64,000 nucleotides of DNA from assembly GCF_026151205.1 (NCBI RefSeq), contig NC_087073.1, positions 186,001-250,000 on the forward strand, given 5' to 3'. Positions 12,865 to 24,913 of this stretch are shown here, piece after piece; position 1 is the stretch's first letter, and each line of letters starts with the position of its first letter. A program made the position numbers and the translations under genes. The stretch comes from Bolinopsis microptera. Taxonomy: Eukaryota > Ctenophora > Tentaculata > Lobata > Bolinopsidae. The notes beneath the pieces were generated by a model that was not told the origin of the DNA, did not search any database, and worked only from the letters and a program-made list of their open reading frames with translations.

Positions 12865-14826
12865 TTACTCGGCTCTGGATAACATTAAGTAAAAGTTAGT
12901 CAGGTCGTCCTCCTCCCACACTTCGTGCAGTACTATTACAGCTGGCCACTGAGCAGAATAACTAGACGCACTGTTACACACTGCAATCTTATTATCAGTG
13001 TTAACACATCTCATATCAACACTGTCCTCAACTAGTGATACTACACTACTAGTGACATCAGTAGTAACTATACCTATATCAGAATAATTTAATCCATCCG
13101 TAACACACAATATATCTAATTCATTATTAAATACATGCATAATACTAGTAACATTGTAATCATGAAATACATGTATGACAGGTAATGTACCGTGTATGAA
13201 GTGTCCTTGTAATTGTGTAGGTAAAATCATATCTAATACATCAGGTATTCCTGAATATATTTCTCTTAATTGTTCTCGTATTACACATGAGATGTCTGAT
13301 AAATCACATGTGTTTCTAAGGCTCATTGATAAACGTACCAACTGAGTGGATGATAGTTTGAAAGTTATCATTCTTAGTTTGTCAATGATTCCCTGTTTAT
13401 CCACATAATAATAACCCTGTGCCATGTCACATGCAACCATGACAGTGCACTCTAATAATAACAACTTGTCCATCAGTACACTACACTCCTCAGTTTCACT
13501 GCAATACAATAAATCCTGTATATCATCGATAAATATGTGACAGTTGGTCACAGCACTGATTGTATCAATTAACTTCTGTCTATCCCAACGTGTTATCTCT
13601 ACAATGATAACTTTACACTCACTCTCTGATATTAGAGTAACTAGTTCTGTGACGTCAGACATGCTGGTCTCTTGATATTCTACATCAGCATTCTTTAATG
13701 CACGCTGATAAAGCTGACAGTTGTTACCATCACCGCCGAATTTGAATAACACAACTTTATTGTCCACATTAAGTTGTACAAGTTTGATTATTCGACCGCA
13801 AAGTATCACACTTTTCCCTGCTCCAGCGGGTCCATTAATCCACAACAGATTCTCGCTTGATTTGAACGCTTGATATTGTTCTGCTGTCAGGTTATCCACT
13901 TTAACGAAGTTTCTGATAACATCAGGAGCTGTTACAACTCCAGGATTCTCTACAGAATTCTTCCCTTTTTTTGGTAAAAATGTAAATTTTCCTGATTTGA
14001 GCCGTTCATTAATGTTTAATATGCAGTTTGTTAAACTACATTTCGATTGATCGTAGTTTTTATCGGTAGCCCAGATAGCAAGTAACATATTTCTAACTTT
14101 CTGAAAGGCATCATGATTAATTCTTGTATCTTGAGCTATTGTTGCGTTGTTATTCCACCAAAAACCAAAACTTGATAAGTCCTCATGAAATATCACTGTT
14201 GATAATTCTGAATCGCTTAGCTGAAGTTTTGTATCTTCACTAGCCTGGAACTGTCCTTTAAATTGTTTACTGAAATTAGGATACGCAGTGAACTGACGGA
14301 TAGTTGTGTCCTTTTCTATACATTGAATCAAATATTCTATCTTCTTTCTCTGCTCAACTGACTTTTTGAACGTACCAGATAATGCTCGGAAGTGCTCTTC
14401 CTTGTCAACCGCAACATCATCGATTTCAATGTGCGACATGTTCTTAACTTCGATTATAACAATGGAGCCTGGACATAAAATTAAAAAATCACATTCCCCT
14501 TCCTTATTCGACGAGTTCTTGCACCCTTTGCACGTCTTTTTGTCCCGCAAATGACTCTGATCACACAAACAATATTGGTGGTGCGTGAATTCAAAGTTAT
14601 GAAGAACGACGATCTTACCGTCCGGTAATTTCTCCAATGCCCTATACACCATAACTTCGGCCTCATAATCAGACTGACGTTTTCGTTGGTCTCTGAAACC
14701 ACTACTTTCCGGGTACCTGTCTATATACGTCTGTTCTGGAGCTCTTGGCAGCATAGTGGGTCGTTTGTCATCAGAGGTGCAGAACTTGAGGAATATTTCT
14801 TGTCCGTTCTTTAAATAGTTGTCCAT
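12865..14826 (-). pseudogene. NERD-nuclease/SF1-helicase protein, truncated copy (unit A)
   Basis: A 653-codon frame nearly identical to the unit B gene (39303-41519). The N-terminal NERD domain keeps the GECDF and IIEVKN nuclease signatures and the C-x-C/C-x2-C cluster. The P-loop GPAGAGKS, Walker B IFIDDIQ and a CDMAQG motif are also present. It lacks 43 residues between NERD and helicase, removed by an exact 129-bp in-frame deletion between two GTCCTC copies (plus-strand sequence). It stops within helicase motif VI (LMLSRAE then stop), where unit B continues SRARVY for 38 more residues. The end coincides with the edge of the C-depleted tract, so the truncation may be partly a sequence error. 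Loss of the motif VI arginine should impair ATP hydrolysis if real. Intronless; initiator ATG at 14826 as in B. Confidence 0.75.
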
Positions 14827-15869
14827 TGTTCAGCAAATCAAGATATTCTGAGATAAATTAAACTGTTATATAAGTTTAAATTTTTACTTGTCGCAACAAC
14901 CGGGATAAAGATAATTTTACACAGAATACACTTTAAAGCTATATGTAGTAATCATAATTTGTAAATGAGATGAGGCACCAGGTGTTCAGGATAAAGTACG
15001 GGTTTCATTTTGATTAGGAGGACTGGGGAGTTGTGAGGGGTTGAGTATTACGTACATATTATTACCTTAATATTGAAGATAAATGTTGATCTTTAGTAGG
15101 AAAATATCGGAAACGCAGCTTAATCTCTGACCGGACTCTGGTACCAAAAAAATAATATCCTGTCAATTATTGCGAGCAATGTAGTTCATTTTTTGATAAG
15201 ATTGGACTACTGATGTGTGATCTGGATTATTTTAAATTATTGTTTAGGATGAAGAATGAGGAGCCGTATAATAGGGATGACTATTAGTCTAAATTCAAGA
15301 CTTATATTGGAATATCAACTTCAAGATCTTGTAAAACAGTCAAGTGCTAGTAAACATACATATTCTTACCTTGATATTCAAGGTCGAGGTTGTTCTATTT
15401 CTAATTTAGAAAGAAATTGGAATACGCTGCTTGATCGCTGACCGGATTCTGGTACCTAAAATACAACATCTTGTTACTCACTGAGCACTGATACGAGCAC
15501 TGATACGAGCAGGTTAATCATTTTGTGATTGAATATCATGCAATACAAATGCGAACATAACATAACAGTTTTAACGAGCGGGGGATATATCAGGTCTTCT
15601 AACTCGCGGGCTGCGAGGGCGTGCTGGTGCAAATATAGCCCGCTGGTGGATATACTATACATATTGCATGACGTTTTAACTCAGAATTTGACTCAACATA
15701 TTTGATAACACCTACCAAATTAATATCGACGCTGCGGATAATTAAGTTGGTAAATCAGAGGAACACAATGAAAAAACGAGGGTTTACAAACTAGAGAGAA
15801 CAGAGGGTTGATCACACGACATTATTAGATTATAGATGTAGAGTAATGTAATGAAATGGATGAGTCACC
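14827..15869. other. Region upstream of the NERD-helicase gene (unit A)
   Basis: Non-coding and strongly conserved with 41520-42837. It contains an imperfect direct repeat of roughly 100 bases (about 15060-15180 and 15365-15475) whose core is 'ctgaccggactctggtacc'. The repeat lies on the 5' side of the minus-strand gene and could include promoter elements (inference). Confidence 0.4.
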
Positions 15870-15953
15870 GATCACGTGGTACTGTCACATGGTGTCACGT
15901 GGTACTGTCACGTGGTGTCACGTGGTGCTGTCACATGGTGTCACGTGGTGCGC
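15870..15953. repeat. CACGTG (E-box) short tandem array, unit A
   Basis: Irregular 10-13 base units of the type gtcacgtggtact give five CACGTG and two CACATG motifs in about 80 bases. CACGTG is the canonical bHLH E-box; occupancy is not shown. The homologous B array is longer. Confidence 0.8.
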
Positions 15954-16156
15954 TGCAATGAGTTTCAGGATATCATGTTACTCTGCAATCTCTGCTAGAA
16001 TGTGGGTTCTACAAATAGCAGTAGTACTAAAAATTATGTCATCTTTAATCATGTTTTCTCACAACTGATCGTGGCCATGAGTTTATTATTATCAATTATG
16101 ATGAATTGAAATCTTGCGTGAGTCAGATTGTTATGTACATCCTGAGCTGAGTTAAT

Positions 16157-17730
16157 GCTGTTAAATCCTGTGTAGATGCTGTGTCAGTAGCTGTATCACT
16201 GCACGTGTAGCTAATCTACTGTTAAATCCTGTGTAGATGCTGTGTCAGTAGCTGTATCACATGTAGCTAATCTGCTGTTAAATCCTGTGTAGATGCTGTG
16301 TCAGTAGCTGTATCACGTGTAGCTAATCTGCTGTTAAATCCTGTGTAGATGCTGTGTCAGTAGCTGTATCACGTGTAGCTAATCTGCTGTTAAATCCTGT
16401 GTAGATGCTGTGTCAGTAGCTGTATCACGTGTAGCTAATCTGCTGTTAAATCCTGTGTAGATGCTGTGTCAGTATCTGTATCACGTGTAGCTAATCTGCT
16501 GTTAAATCCTGTGTAGATGCTGTGTCAGTATCTGTATCACGTGTAGCTAATCTGCTGTTAAATCCTGTGTAGATGCTGTGTCAGTAGCTGTATCACGTGT
16601 AGCTAATCTGCTGTTAAATCCTGTGTAGATGCTGTGTCAGTATCTGTATCACGTGTAGCTAATCTGCTGTTAAATCCTGTGTAGATGCTGTGTCAGTAGC
16701 TGTATCACGTGTAGCTAATTTGCTGTTAAATCCTGTGTAGATGCTGTGTCAGTAGCTGTATCACGTGTAGCTAATCTGCTGTTAAATCCTGTGTAGATGC
16801 TGTGTCAGTAGCTGTATCACGTGTAGCTAATCTGCTGTTAAATCCTGTGTAGATGCTGTGTCAGTAGCTGTATCACGTGTAGCTAATCTGCTGTTAAATC
16901 CTTTGTAGATGCTGTGTCAGTAGCTGTATCACGTGTAGCTAATCTGCTGTTAAATCCTGTGTAGATGCTGAGTCAGTATCTGTATCACGTGTAGCTAATC
17001 TGCTGTTAAATCCTGTGTAGATGCTGTGTCAGTAGCTGTATCACGTGTAGCTAATCTGCTGTTAAATCCTGTGTAGATGCTGTGTCAGTAGCTGTATCAC
17101 GTGTAGCTAATCTGCTGTTAAATCCTGTGTAGATGCTGTGTCATTATCTGTATCACGTGTAGCTAATCTGCTGTTAAATCCTGTGTAGATGCTGTGTCAG
17201 TAGCTGTATCACGTGTAGCTAATCTGCTGTTAAATCCTGTGTAGATGCTGTGTCAGTAGCTGTATCACGTGTAGCTAATCTGCTGTTAAATCCTGTGTAG
17301 ATGCTGTGTCAGTAGCTGTATCACGTGTAGCTAATCTGCTGTTAAATCCTGTGTAGATGCTGTGTCAGTAGCTGTATCACGTGTAGCTAATCTGCTGTTA
17401 AATCCTGTGTAGATGCTGTGTCAGTAGCTGTATCACGTGTAGCTAATCTGCTGTTAAATCCTGTGTAGATGCTGTGTCAGTAGCTGTATCACGTGTAACT
17501 AATCTGCTGTTAAATCCTGTGTAGATGCTGTGTCAGTAGCTGTATCACGTGTAGCTAATCTGCTGTTAAATCCTGTGTAGATACTGTGTCAGTAGCTGTA
17601 TCACGTGTAGCTAATCTGCTGTTAAATCCTGTGTAGATGCTGTGTCAGTAGCTGTATCACGTGTAGCTAATCTGCTGTTAAATCCTGTGTGGATGCTGTG
17701 TCAGTAGCTGTATCACGTGTAGCTAATCTG
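16157..17730. repeat. 56-bp satellite, about 28 copies (unit A)
   Basis: Unit begins gctgttaaatcctgtgtag, continues atgctgtgtcagtagctgta and ends tcacgtgtagctaatct. Copies are nearly identical with point variants (gtatctg, tttgta). Almost every unit has one CACGTG. Unit B retains only three copies at the same position. Confidence 0.96.
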
Positions 17731-18053
17731 CTGCAGCTCATTTAATAGATAACGTATTCTACGTCTGATATTACACCAACCGAACCGTCAGTATTATTAT
17801 TGCGAAACTCACTCCCCTACGTCATCACTACAAAGGTGAAATATTGATATGAAGAGAATTGTGAAATGAGTGCTTTTGCAGTGCCCAAGATGGCATTAGA
17901 GTTTACTTTAAGTTACAATGTTTGCTTATATACAGTGTATAATGTTGTTCTATAATAATACAATGTACATTCATAGTGTAGCCATTTACTTCGTTGGAAA
18001 TCTCCAATTCTGGACAAGAATGGTATGGCACCTCCCAACAAATATTATATGTT
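17731..18053. other. Spacer between satellites (unit A)
   Basis: Unique sequence matching 43790-44573 of unit B. It holds a single copy of the 45-bp motif (ctacaaaggtgaaatattga) that is amplified about eleven-fold in B. No gene. Confidence 0.6.
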
Positions 18054-21000
18054 AATTATGCCTCGTTACGTATATCTACATAATGCAAGCGAGATGAATT
18101 ATGCCTCGTTACGTATATCTACATAATGCAAGCGAGATGAATTATGCCTCGTTACGTATATCTACATAATGCAAGCGAGATGAATTATGCCTCGTTACGT
18201 ATATCTACATAATACAAGCGAGATGAATTATGCCTCGTTACGTATATCTACATAATGCAAGCGAGATGAATTATGCCTCGTTACGTATATCTACATAATG
18301 CAAGCGAGATGAATTATGCCTCGTTACGTATATCTACATAATGCAAGCGAGATGAATTATGCCTCGTTACGTATATCTACATAATGCAAGCGAGATGAAT
18401 TATGCCTCGTTACGTATATCTACATAATGCAAGCTAGATGAATTATGCCTCGTTACGTATATCTACATAATGCAAGCGAGATGAATTATGCCTCGTTACG
18501 TATATCTACATAATGCAAGCTAGATGAATTATGCCTCGTTACGTATATCTACATAATGCAAGCGAGATGAATTATGCCTCGTTAAGTATATCTACATAAT
18601 GCAAGCGAGATGAATTATGCCTCGTTACGTATATCTACATAATGCAAGCGAGATGAATTATGCCTCGTTACGTATATCTACATAATGCAAGCGAGATGAA
18701 TTATGCCTCGTTACGTATATCTACATAATGCAAGCGAGATGAATTATGCCTCGTTACGTATATCTACATAATGCAAGCGAGATGAATTATGCCTCGTTAC
18801 GTTTATCTACATAATGCAAGCGAGATGAATTATGCCTCGTTACGTAAATCTACATAATGCAAGCGAGATGAATTATGCCTCGTTACGTATATCTACATAA
18901 TGCAAGCGAGATGAATTATGCCTCGTTACGTATATCTACATAATGCAAGCGAGATGAATTATGCCTCTTTACGTATATCTACATAATGCAAGCGAGATGA
19001 ATCATGCCTCGTTACGTAAATCTACATAATGCAAGCGAGATGAATTATGCCTCGTTACGTATATCTACATAATGCAAGCGAGATGAATTATGCCTCGTTA
19101 CGTATATCTACATAATGCAAGCGAGATGAATTATGCCTCGTTACGTATATCTACATAATGCAAGCGAGATGAATTATGCCTCGTTACGTATACCACATAA
19201 TGCAAGCGAGATGAATTATGCCTCGTTACGTATATCTACATAATGCAAGCGAGATGAATTATGCCTCGTTAAGTATATCTACATAATGCAAGCGAGATGA
19301 ATTATGCCTCGTTAAGTATATCTACATAATGCAAGCGAGATGAATTATGTCTCGTTACGTATATCTACATAATGCAAGCGAGATGAATTATGCCTCGTTA
19401 CGTATATCTACATAATGCAAGCGAGATGAATTATGCCTCGTTACGTATATCTACATAATGCAAGCGAGATGAATTATGCCTCGTTACGTATATCTACATA
19501 ATGCAAGCGAGATGAATTATGCCTCGTTACGTATATCTACATAATGCAAGCGAGATGAATTATGCCTCGTTACGTATATCTACATAATGCAAGCGAGATG
19601 AATTATGTCTCGTTACGTATATCTACATAATGCAAGCGAGATGAATTATGCCTCGTTACGTATATCTACATAATGCAAGCGAGATGAATTATGCCTCGTT
19701 ACGTATATCTACATAATGCAAGCGAGATGAATTATGCCTCGTTACGTTTATCTACATAATGCAAGCGAGATGAATTATGCCTCGTTACGTAAATCTACAT
19801 AATGCAAGCGAGATGAATTATGCCTCGTTACGTATATCTACATAATGCAAGCGAGATGAATTATACCTCGTTACGTATATCTACATAATGCAAGCGAGAT
19901 GAATTATGCCTCTTTACGTATATCTACATAATGCAAGCGAGATGAATCATGCCTCGTTACGTAAATCTACATAATGCAAGCGAGATGAATCATGCCTCGT
20001 TACGTATATCTACATAATGCAAGCGAGATGAATTATACCTCGTTACGTATATCTACATAATGCAAGCGAGATGAATTATGCCTCGTTACGTATATCTACA
20101 TAATGCAAGCGAGATGAATTATGCCTCGTTACGTATACCACATAATGCAAGCGAGATGAATTATGCCTCGTTACGTATATCTACATAATGCAAGCGAGAT
20201 GAATTATGCCTCGTTAAGTATATCTACATAATGCAAGCGAGATGAATTATGCCTCGTTACGTATATCTACATAATGCAAGCGAGATGAATTATGTCTCGT
20301 TACGTATATCTACATAATGCAAGCGAGATGAATTATGCCTCGTTACGTATATCTACATAATGCAAGCGAGATGAATTATGCCTCGTTACGTATATCTACA
20401 TAATGCAAGCGAGATGAATTATGCCTCGTTACGTATATCTACATAATGCAAGCGAGATGAATTATGCCTCGTTACGTATATCTACATAATGCAAGCGAGA
20501 TGAATTATGCCTCGTTACGTAAATCTACATAATGCAAGCGAGATGAATTATGCCTCGTTACGTATATCTACATAATGCAAGCGAGATGAATTATACCTCG
20601 TTACGTATATCTACATAATGCAAGCGAGATGAATTATGCCTCGTTACGTATATCTACATAATGCAAGCGAGATGAATTATGCCTCGTTACGTATACCACA
20701 TAATGCAAGCGAGATGAATTATGCCTCGTTACGTATATCTACATAATGCAAGCGAGATGAATTATGCCTCGTTACGTATATCTACATAATGCAAGCGAGA
20801 TGAATTATGCCTCGTTACGTATATCTACATAATGCAAGCGAGATGAATTATGCTTCGTTACGTATATCTACATAATGCAAGCGAGATGAATTATGCCTCG
20901 TTACGTATATCTACATAATGCAAGCGAGATGAATTATGCCTCGTTACGTATATCTACATAATGCAAGCGAGATGAATTATACCTCGTTACGTATATCTAC

Positions 21001-21900
21001 ATAATGCAAGCGAGATGAATTATGCCTCGTTACGTATATCTACATAATGCAAGCGAGATGAATTATGCCTCGTTACGTATTTCTACATAATGCAAGCGAG
21101 ATGAATTATGTCTCGTTACGTATATCTACATAATGCAAGCGAGATGAATTATGCCTCGTTACGTATATCTACATAATGCAAGCGAGATGAATTATGCCTC
21201 GTTACGTATATCTACATAATGCAAGCGAGATGAATTATGCCTCGTTACGTAAATCTACATAATGCAAGCGAGATGAATTATGCCTCGTTACGTATATCTA
21301 CATAATGCAAGCGAGATGAATTATACCTCGTTACGTATATCTACATAATGCAAGCGAGATGAATTATGCCTCGTTACGTATATCTACATAATGCAAGCGA
21401 GATGAATTATGCCTCGTTACGTATACCACATAATGCAAGCGAGATGAATTATGCCTCGTTACGTATATCTACATAATGCAAGCGAGATGAATTATGCCTC
21501 GTTACGTATATCTACATAATGCAAGCGAGATGAATTATGCCTCGTTACGTATATCTACATAATGCAAGCGAGATGAATTATGCCTCGTTACGTATATCTG
21601 CATAATGCAAGCGAGATGAATTATGCTTCGTTACGTATATCTACATAATGCAAGCGAGATGAATTATGCCTCGTTACGTATATCTACATAATGCAAGCGA
21701 GATGAATTATGCCTCGTTACGTATATCTACATAATGCAAGCGAGATGAATTATACCTCGTTACGTATATCTACATAATGCAAGCGAGATGAATTATGCCT
21801 CGTTACGTATATCTACATAATGCAAGCGAGATGAATTATGCCTCGTTACGTATTTCTACATAATGCAAGCGAGATGAATTATGCCTCGTTACGTATATCT
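18054..21900. repeat. 43-bp satellite, about 89 copies (unit A, left part)
   Basis: Unit is atgcctcgttacgtatatct followed by acataatgcaagcgagatga and att. Diagnostic variants (tataccaca, ttatacctcg, tgcttcgtta, gtatttctac) recur in the same order about 730-774 bp apart near 20590-21100 and 21320-21860, showing a higher-order repeat of 17-18 monomers. The array is split by the element at 21901-23746. Confidence 0.97.
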
Positions 21901-23746
21901 GGGAGCAGGACTATTGAGCGGTGGACTGTTGAGCGTAGGACTGTAGGTCGGTGAAGGTCGGAAGTAGGACTGTAGAGCGGTGTCAAATCGCCAGGGTAGG
22001 ACTCTAGAGCGGCCGCCCTTATAGATCTCACAACATGAGGACTTTAGAGCGGTACGATCCTAAAATGAGGACTGTAGAGCGGTGGACTGTTGAGCGGTGG
22101 ACTGTAGGCCGGTGAAGGTCGGAAGTAGGACTGTAGAGCGGCCCTCCCTTATAGATCCCATAACATGAGGACTCTAGAGCGGTACCCTCCTATAACATGA
22201 GGACTCTATAGCGGTTGAAAATTTGAAGATTGAACACTCAACGAAGCTAAGTTATACATTGTAACTCGTGATTGATTATGGTCATGACATTCTAGGATGA
22301 TAACTTTATTAAAGAGTCATGGAGTTAATGAACATTTTCATTCACTTGTTATAAATATTTCATTACTAATATTATAGTGTAACTTAATTCAAGATTATTG
22401 GTCGGTCTCAACGTCTTCCAAATGATTGAAATATTCCCCTGCTACTCAAAAATTTAAAACGTGTCTTCGGTATTTTAGTGAACTGTTCGTATCAATGTGA
22501 TTTCGCTAAGCTGAAGCAGAGTACCGATCAAGTTCGTGCAGATCATTTAGGAATGAGGATCGCATCGCGTGACGCTTTAGCGCCTACTAAGGATATCTCA
22601 TGTTCATCAATCTGGTGACGGGACTGATTCAGATCAGATCCCATCGCAGTGCGATATCTTGTTAGGATGACCTGGGTACAAGGGGTTTCCACCGCTCGCA
22701 GCACTAAACCTGCCCGCTTTCCTCCTCAATCCTGGAACCTCGTCAATCGGACTAATTGCAACCTCAACAAGACGAACAACTACGCAGAGGCCTTCAACAG
22801 AAAGTTTGCAGCCATGGTGGGTCACCATCTGGAACTTCCTACAAGCTGTTTACGTGGAACAGTCCACGACGGATGAGATGATACTCAAGGAGAGCTACGG
22901 GGACGCTCCTCCTGCTAAACGAGCCCGTCAAATCACGACGGACCGCCGACTAGCCCACCTAGTGGAAACCCCTTGTACCCAGGTCATCCTAACAAGTTAT
23001 CGCACTGCGATGGGATCTGATCTGAATCAGTCCCGTCACCAGATTGATGAACATGAGATATCCTTAGTAGGCGCTAAAGCGTCACGCGATGCGATCCTCA
23101 TTCCTAAATGATCTGCACGAACTTGATCGTTACTCTGCTTAGCGAAATCACATTGATACGAACAGTTCACTAAAATACCGAAGACACGTTTTAAATTTTT
23201 GAGTAGCAGGGGAATATTTCAATCATTTGGAAGACGTTGAGACCGACCAATAATCTTGAATTAAGTTACACTATAATATTAGTAATGAAATATTTATAAC
23301 AAGTAAATGAAAATGTTCATTAACTCCATGACTCTTTAATAAAGTTATCATCCTAGAATGTCATGACTATAATCAATCACGAGTTACCATGTATAACTTA
23401 TCTTCGTTGAGTGTTCAATCTTCAAATTTTCAACCGCTATAGAGTCCTCATGTTATAGGTGGGTACCGCTCTAGAGTCCTCATGTTATGGGATCTATAAG
23501 GGAGGGCCGCTCTACAGTCCTACTTCCGACCTTCACCGGCCTACAGTCCACCGCTCAACAGTCCACCGCTCTACAGTCCTCATTTTGGGATCGTACCGCT
23601 CTAAAGTCCTCATGTTGTGAGATCTATAAGGGCGGCCGCTCTAGAGTCCTACCCTGGCGATTTGACACCGCTCTACAGTCCTACTTCCGACCTTCACCGA
23701 CCTACAGTCCTACGCTCAACAGTCCACCGCTCAATAGTCCTACAGC
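21901..23746. mobile_element. Mutator-like DNA transposon with ~790-bp terminal inverted repeats
   Basis: Inserted in the 43-bp satellite with a perfect 9-bp TSD, CGTATATCT (21892-21900 and 23747-23755). Arms at about 21905-22692 and 22961-23742 are near-identical reverse complements. The outer parts are built of 14-15 base subrepeats such as GGACTGTAGAGCGGT. The ~270-bp centre encodes a broken C-terminal transposase fragment. Long inverted repeats, a 9-bp TSD and the transposase type together point to the MULE superfamily. Unit B's satellite lacks the insertion. The near-perfect arms predict a large cruciform or hairpin. Confidence 0.85.
22693..23000 (+). pseudogene. MULE-type transposase C-terminal fragment, frameshifted
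   Basis: The palindrome centre reads, in one frame, WNLVNRTNCNLNKTNNYAEA and then FNRKFAAMVGHH. In the next frame it reads IWNFLQAVYVEQST and APPAKRARQ with TDRRLAHLVE. The order TNN..E....F..., a W/F-rich helix, an EQS motif and a basic APP..KR stretch is what I know from the C-terminal end of animal MULE/FLYWCH-associated transposases. One indel near 22835 separates the two frames. No catalytic DDE region remains, so this is a deletion derivative. Confidence 0.65.
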
Positions 23747-24254
23747 CGTATATCTACATAATGCAAGCGAGATGAATTATGCCTCGTTACGTATATCTAC
23801 ATAATGCAAGCGAGATGAATTATGCCTCGTTACGTATATCTACATAATGCAAGCGAGATGAATTATGCCTCGTTACGTATATCTACATAATGCAAGCGAC
23901 ATGAATTATGCCTCGTTACGTATATCTACATAATGCAAGCGAGATGAATTATGCCTCGTTACGTATATCTACATAATGCAAGCGAGATGAATTATGCCTC
24001 GTTACGTATATCTACATAATGCAAGCGAGATGAATTATGCCTCGTTACGTATATCTACATAATGCAAGCGAGATGAATTATGCCTCGTTACGTATATCTA
24101 CATAATGCAAGCGAGATGAATTATGCCTCGTTACGTATATCTACATAATGCAAGCGAGATGAATTATGCCTCGTTACGTATATCTACATAATGCAAGCGA
24201 GATGAATTATGCCTCGTTACGTATATCTACATAATGCAAGCGAGATGAATTATG
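23747..24254. repeat. 43-bp satellite, about 12 copies (unit A, right part)
   Basis: Continuation of the array at 18054-21900 beyond the MULE insertion, ending 'gatgaattatgcaacatggc'. The A total (about 101 copies) is close to the B total (about 102) despite very different insertions. Confidence 0.97.
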
Positions 24255-24466
24255 CAACATGGCAACTCCACATGTAAGATTCATCTCAATTTTGTTTCTT
24301 CATCTCAATTTTGTTTGTTCCTAAAATATTAACGATTTGATTGGTCAGGATGGGCCTAAATGGGAAATCTCTTGAAAATAACCAGTACAACGATCTACCA
24401 TATAGAGTGCAATTACTATACATTTTCAATATCCCTACCTGTACTGTTCTGGAGGGTACCGCGACA

Positions 24467-24535
24467 ATTGACCCCCCGACAATTGACCCCCCGACAATTG
24501 ACCCCCCGACAATTGACCCCCCGACAATTGACCCC
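24467..24535. repeat. 15-bp CGACAATTGACCCCC array, left end
   Basis: Five tandem copies. The reverse-complement array occurs at about 25655-25750. Between 24525 and 24625 the motif and its complement alternate with 'atgtaattacact', giving hairpin potential. Confidence 0.9.
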
Positions 24536-24624
24536 TATGTAATTACACTGGGGTCAATTGTTGCGAAATCTAGGGCTGAGTACGACAATTGACCCCCATG
24601 TAATTACACTGGGGTCAATTGATC

Positions 24625-24913
24625 GGGTTAGGGTCAGGGTCCTGGATCAGGATCCTGGGTCAGGGTCCTGGGTCAGGGTTAGGAATAGGGTTAGGGTTAG
24701 GGTCCTGGGTCCTGGGTCAGGGTAAGGGTTAGGGTTAGGGTAAGGGTTAGGGTTAGGGTTGGGGTTAGGTTTGGGGTTGGGGTTCGGTTTGGGTTTGAGG
24801 GTTGTGGTTGGGGTTGGGGTGGGGTTGGGGTTGGGGTTGGGGTTGGGTTTGGGGGTTGGGGGTTGGGGTTGGGGTTGGGGTTGGGGTTGGGTTTGGGGGT
24901 TGGGGTTGGGGTC
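24625..24913 (+). repeat. Degenerate telomere-like G-rich repeats
   Basis: Irregular run of GGGTTA, GGGTCA, GGGTCCT, GGGTAA and GGGTTG hexamers. TTAGGG is the standard animal telomere repeat. Here it lies inside an inserted element, so it is interstitial and not a chromosome end. Confidence 0.85.

Noticed and set aside
15856-16068. 70-codon frame over the CACGTG array (and 42827-43087 in B)
   Set aside because: Repeat-driven frame; the two units differ in frame and length.
18054-21900. CRISPR-like appearance of the 43-bp array
   Set aside because: No unique spacers, the repeats are contiguous, and the context is eukaryotic with no cas genes. It is a satellite.
24625-24913. A true telomere
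   Set aside because: Flanked on both sides by unit A sequence and enclosed in an insertion with inverted ends; the hexamers are degenerate.
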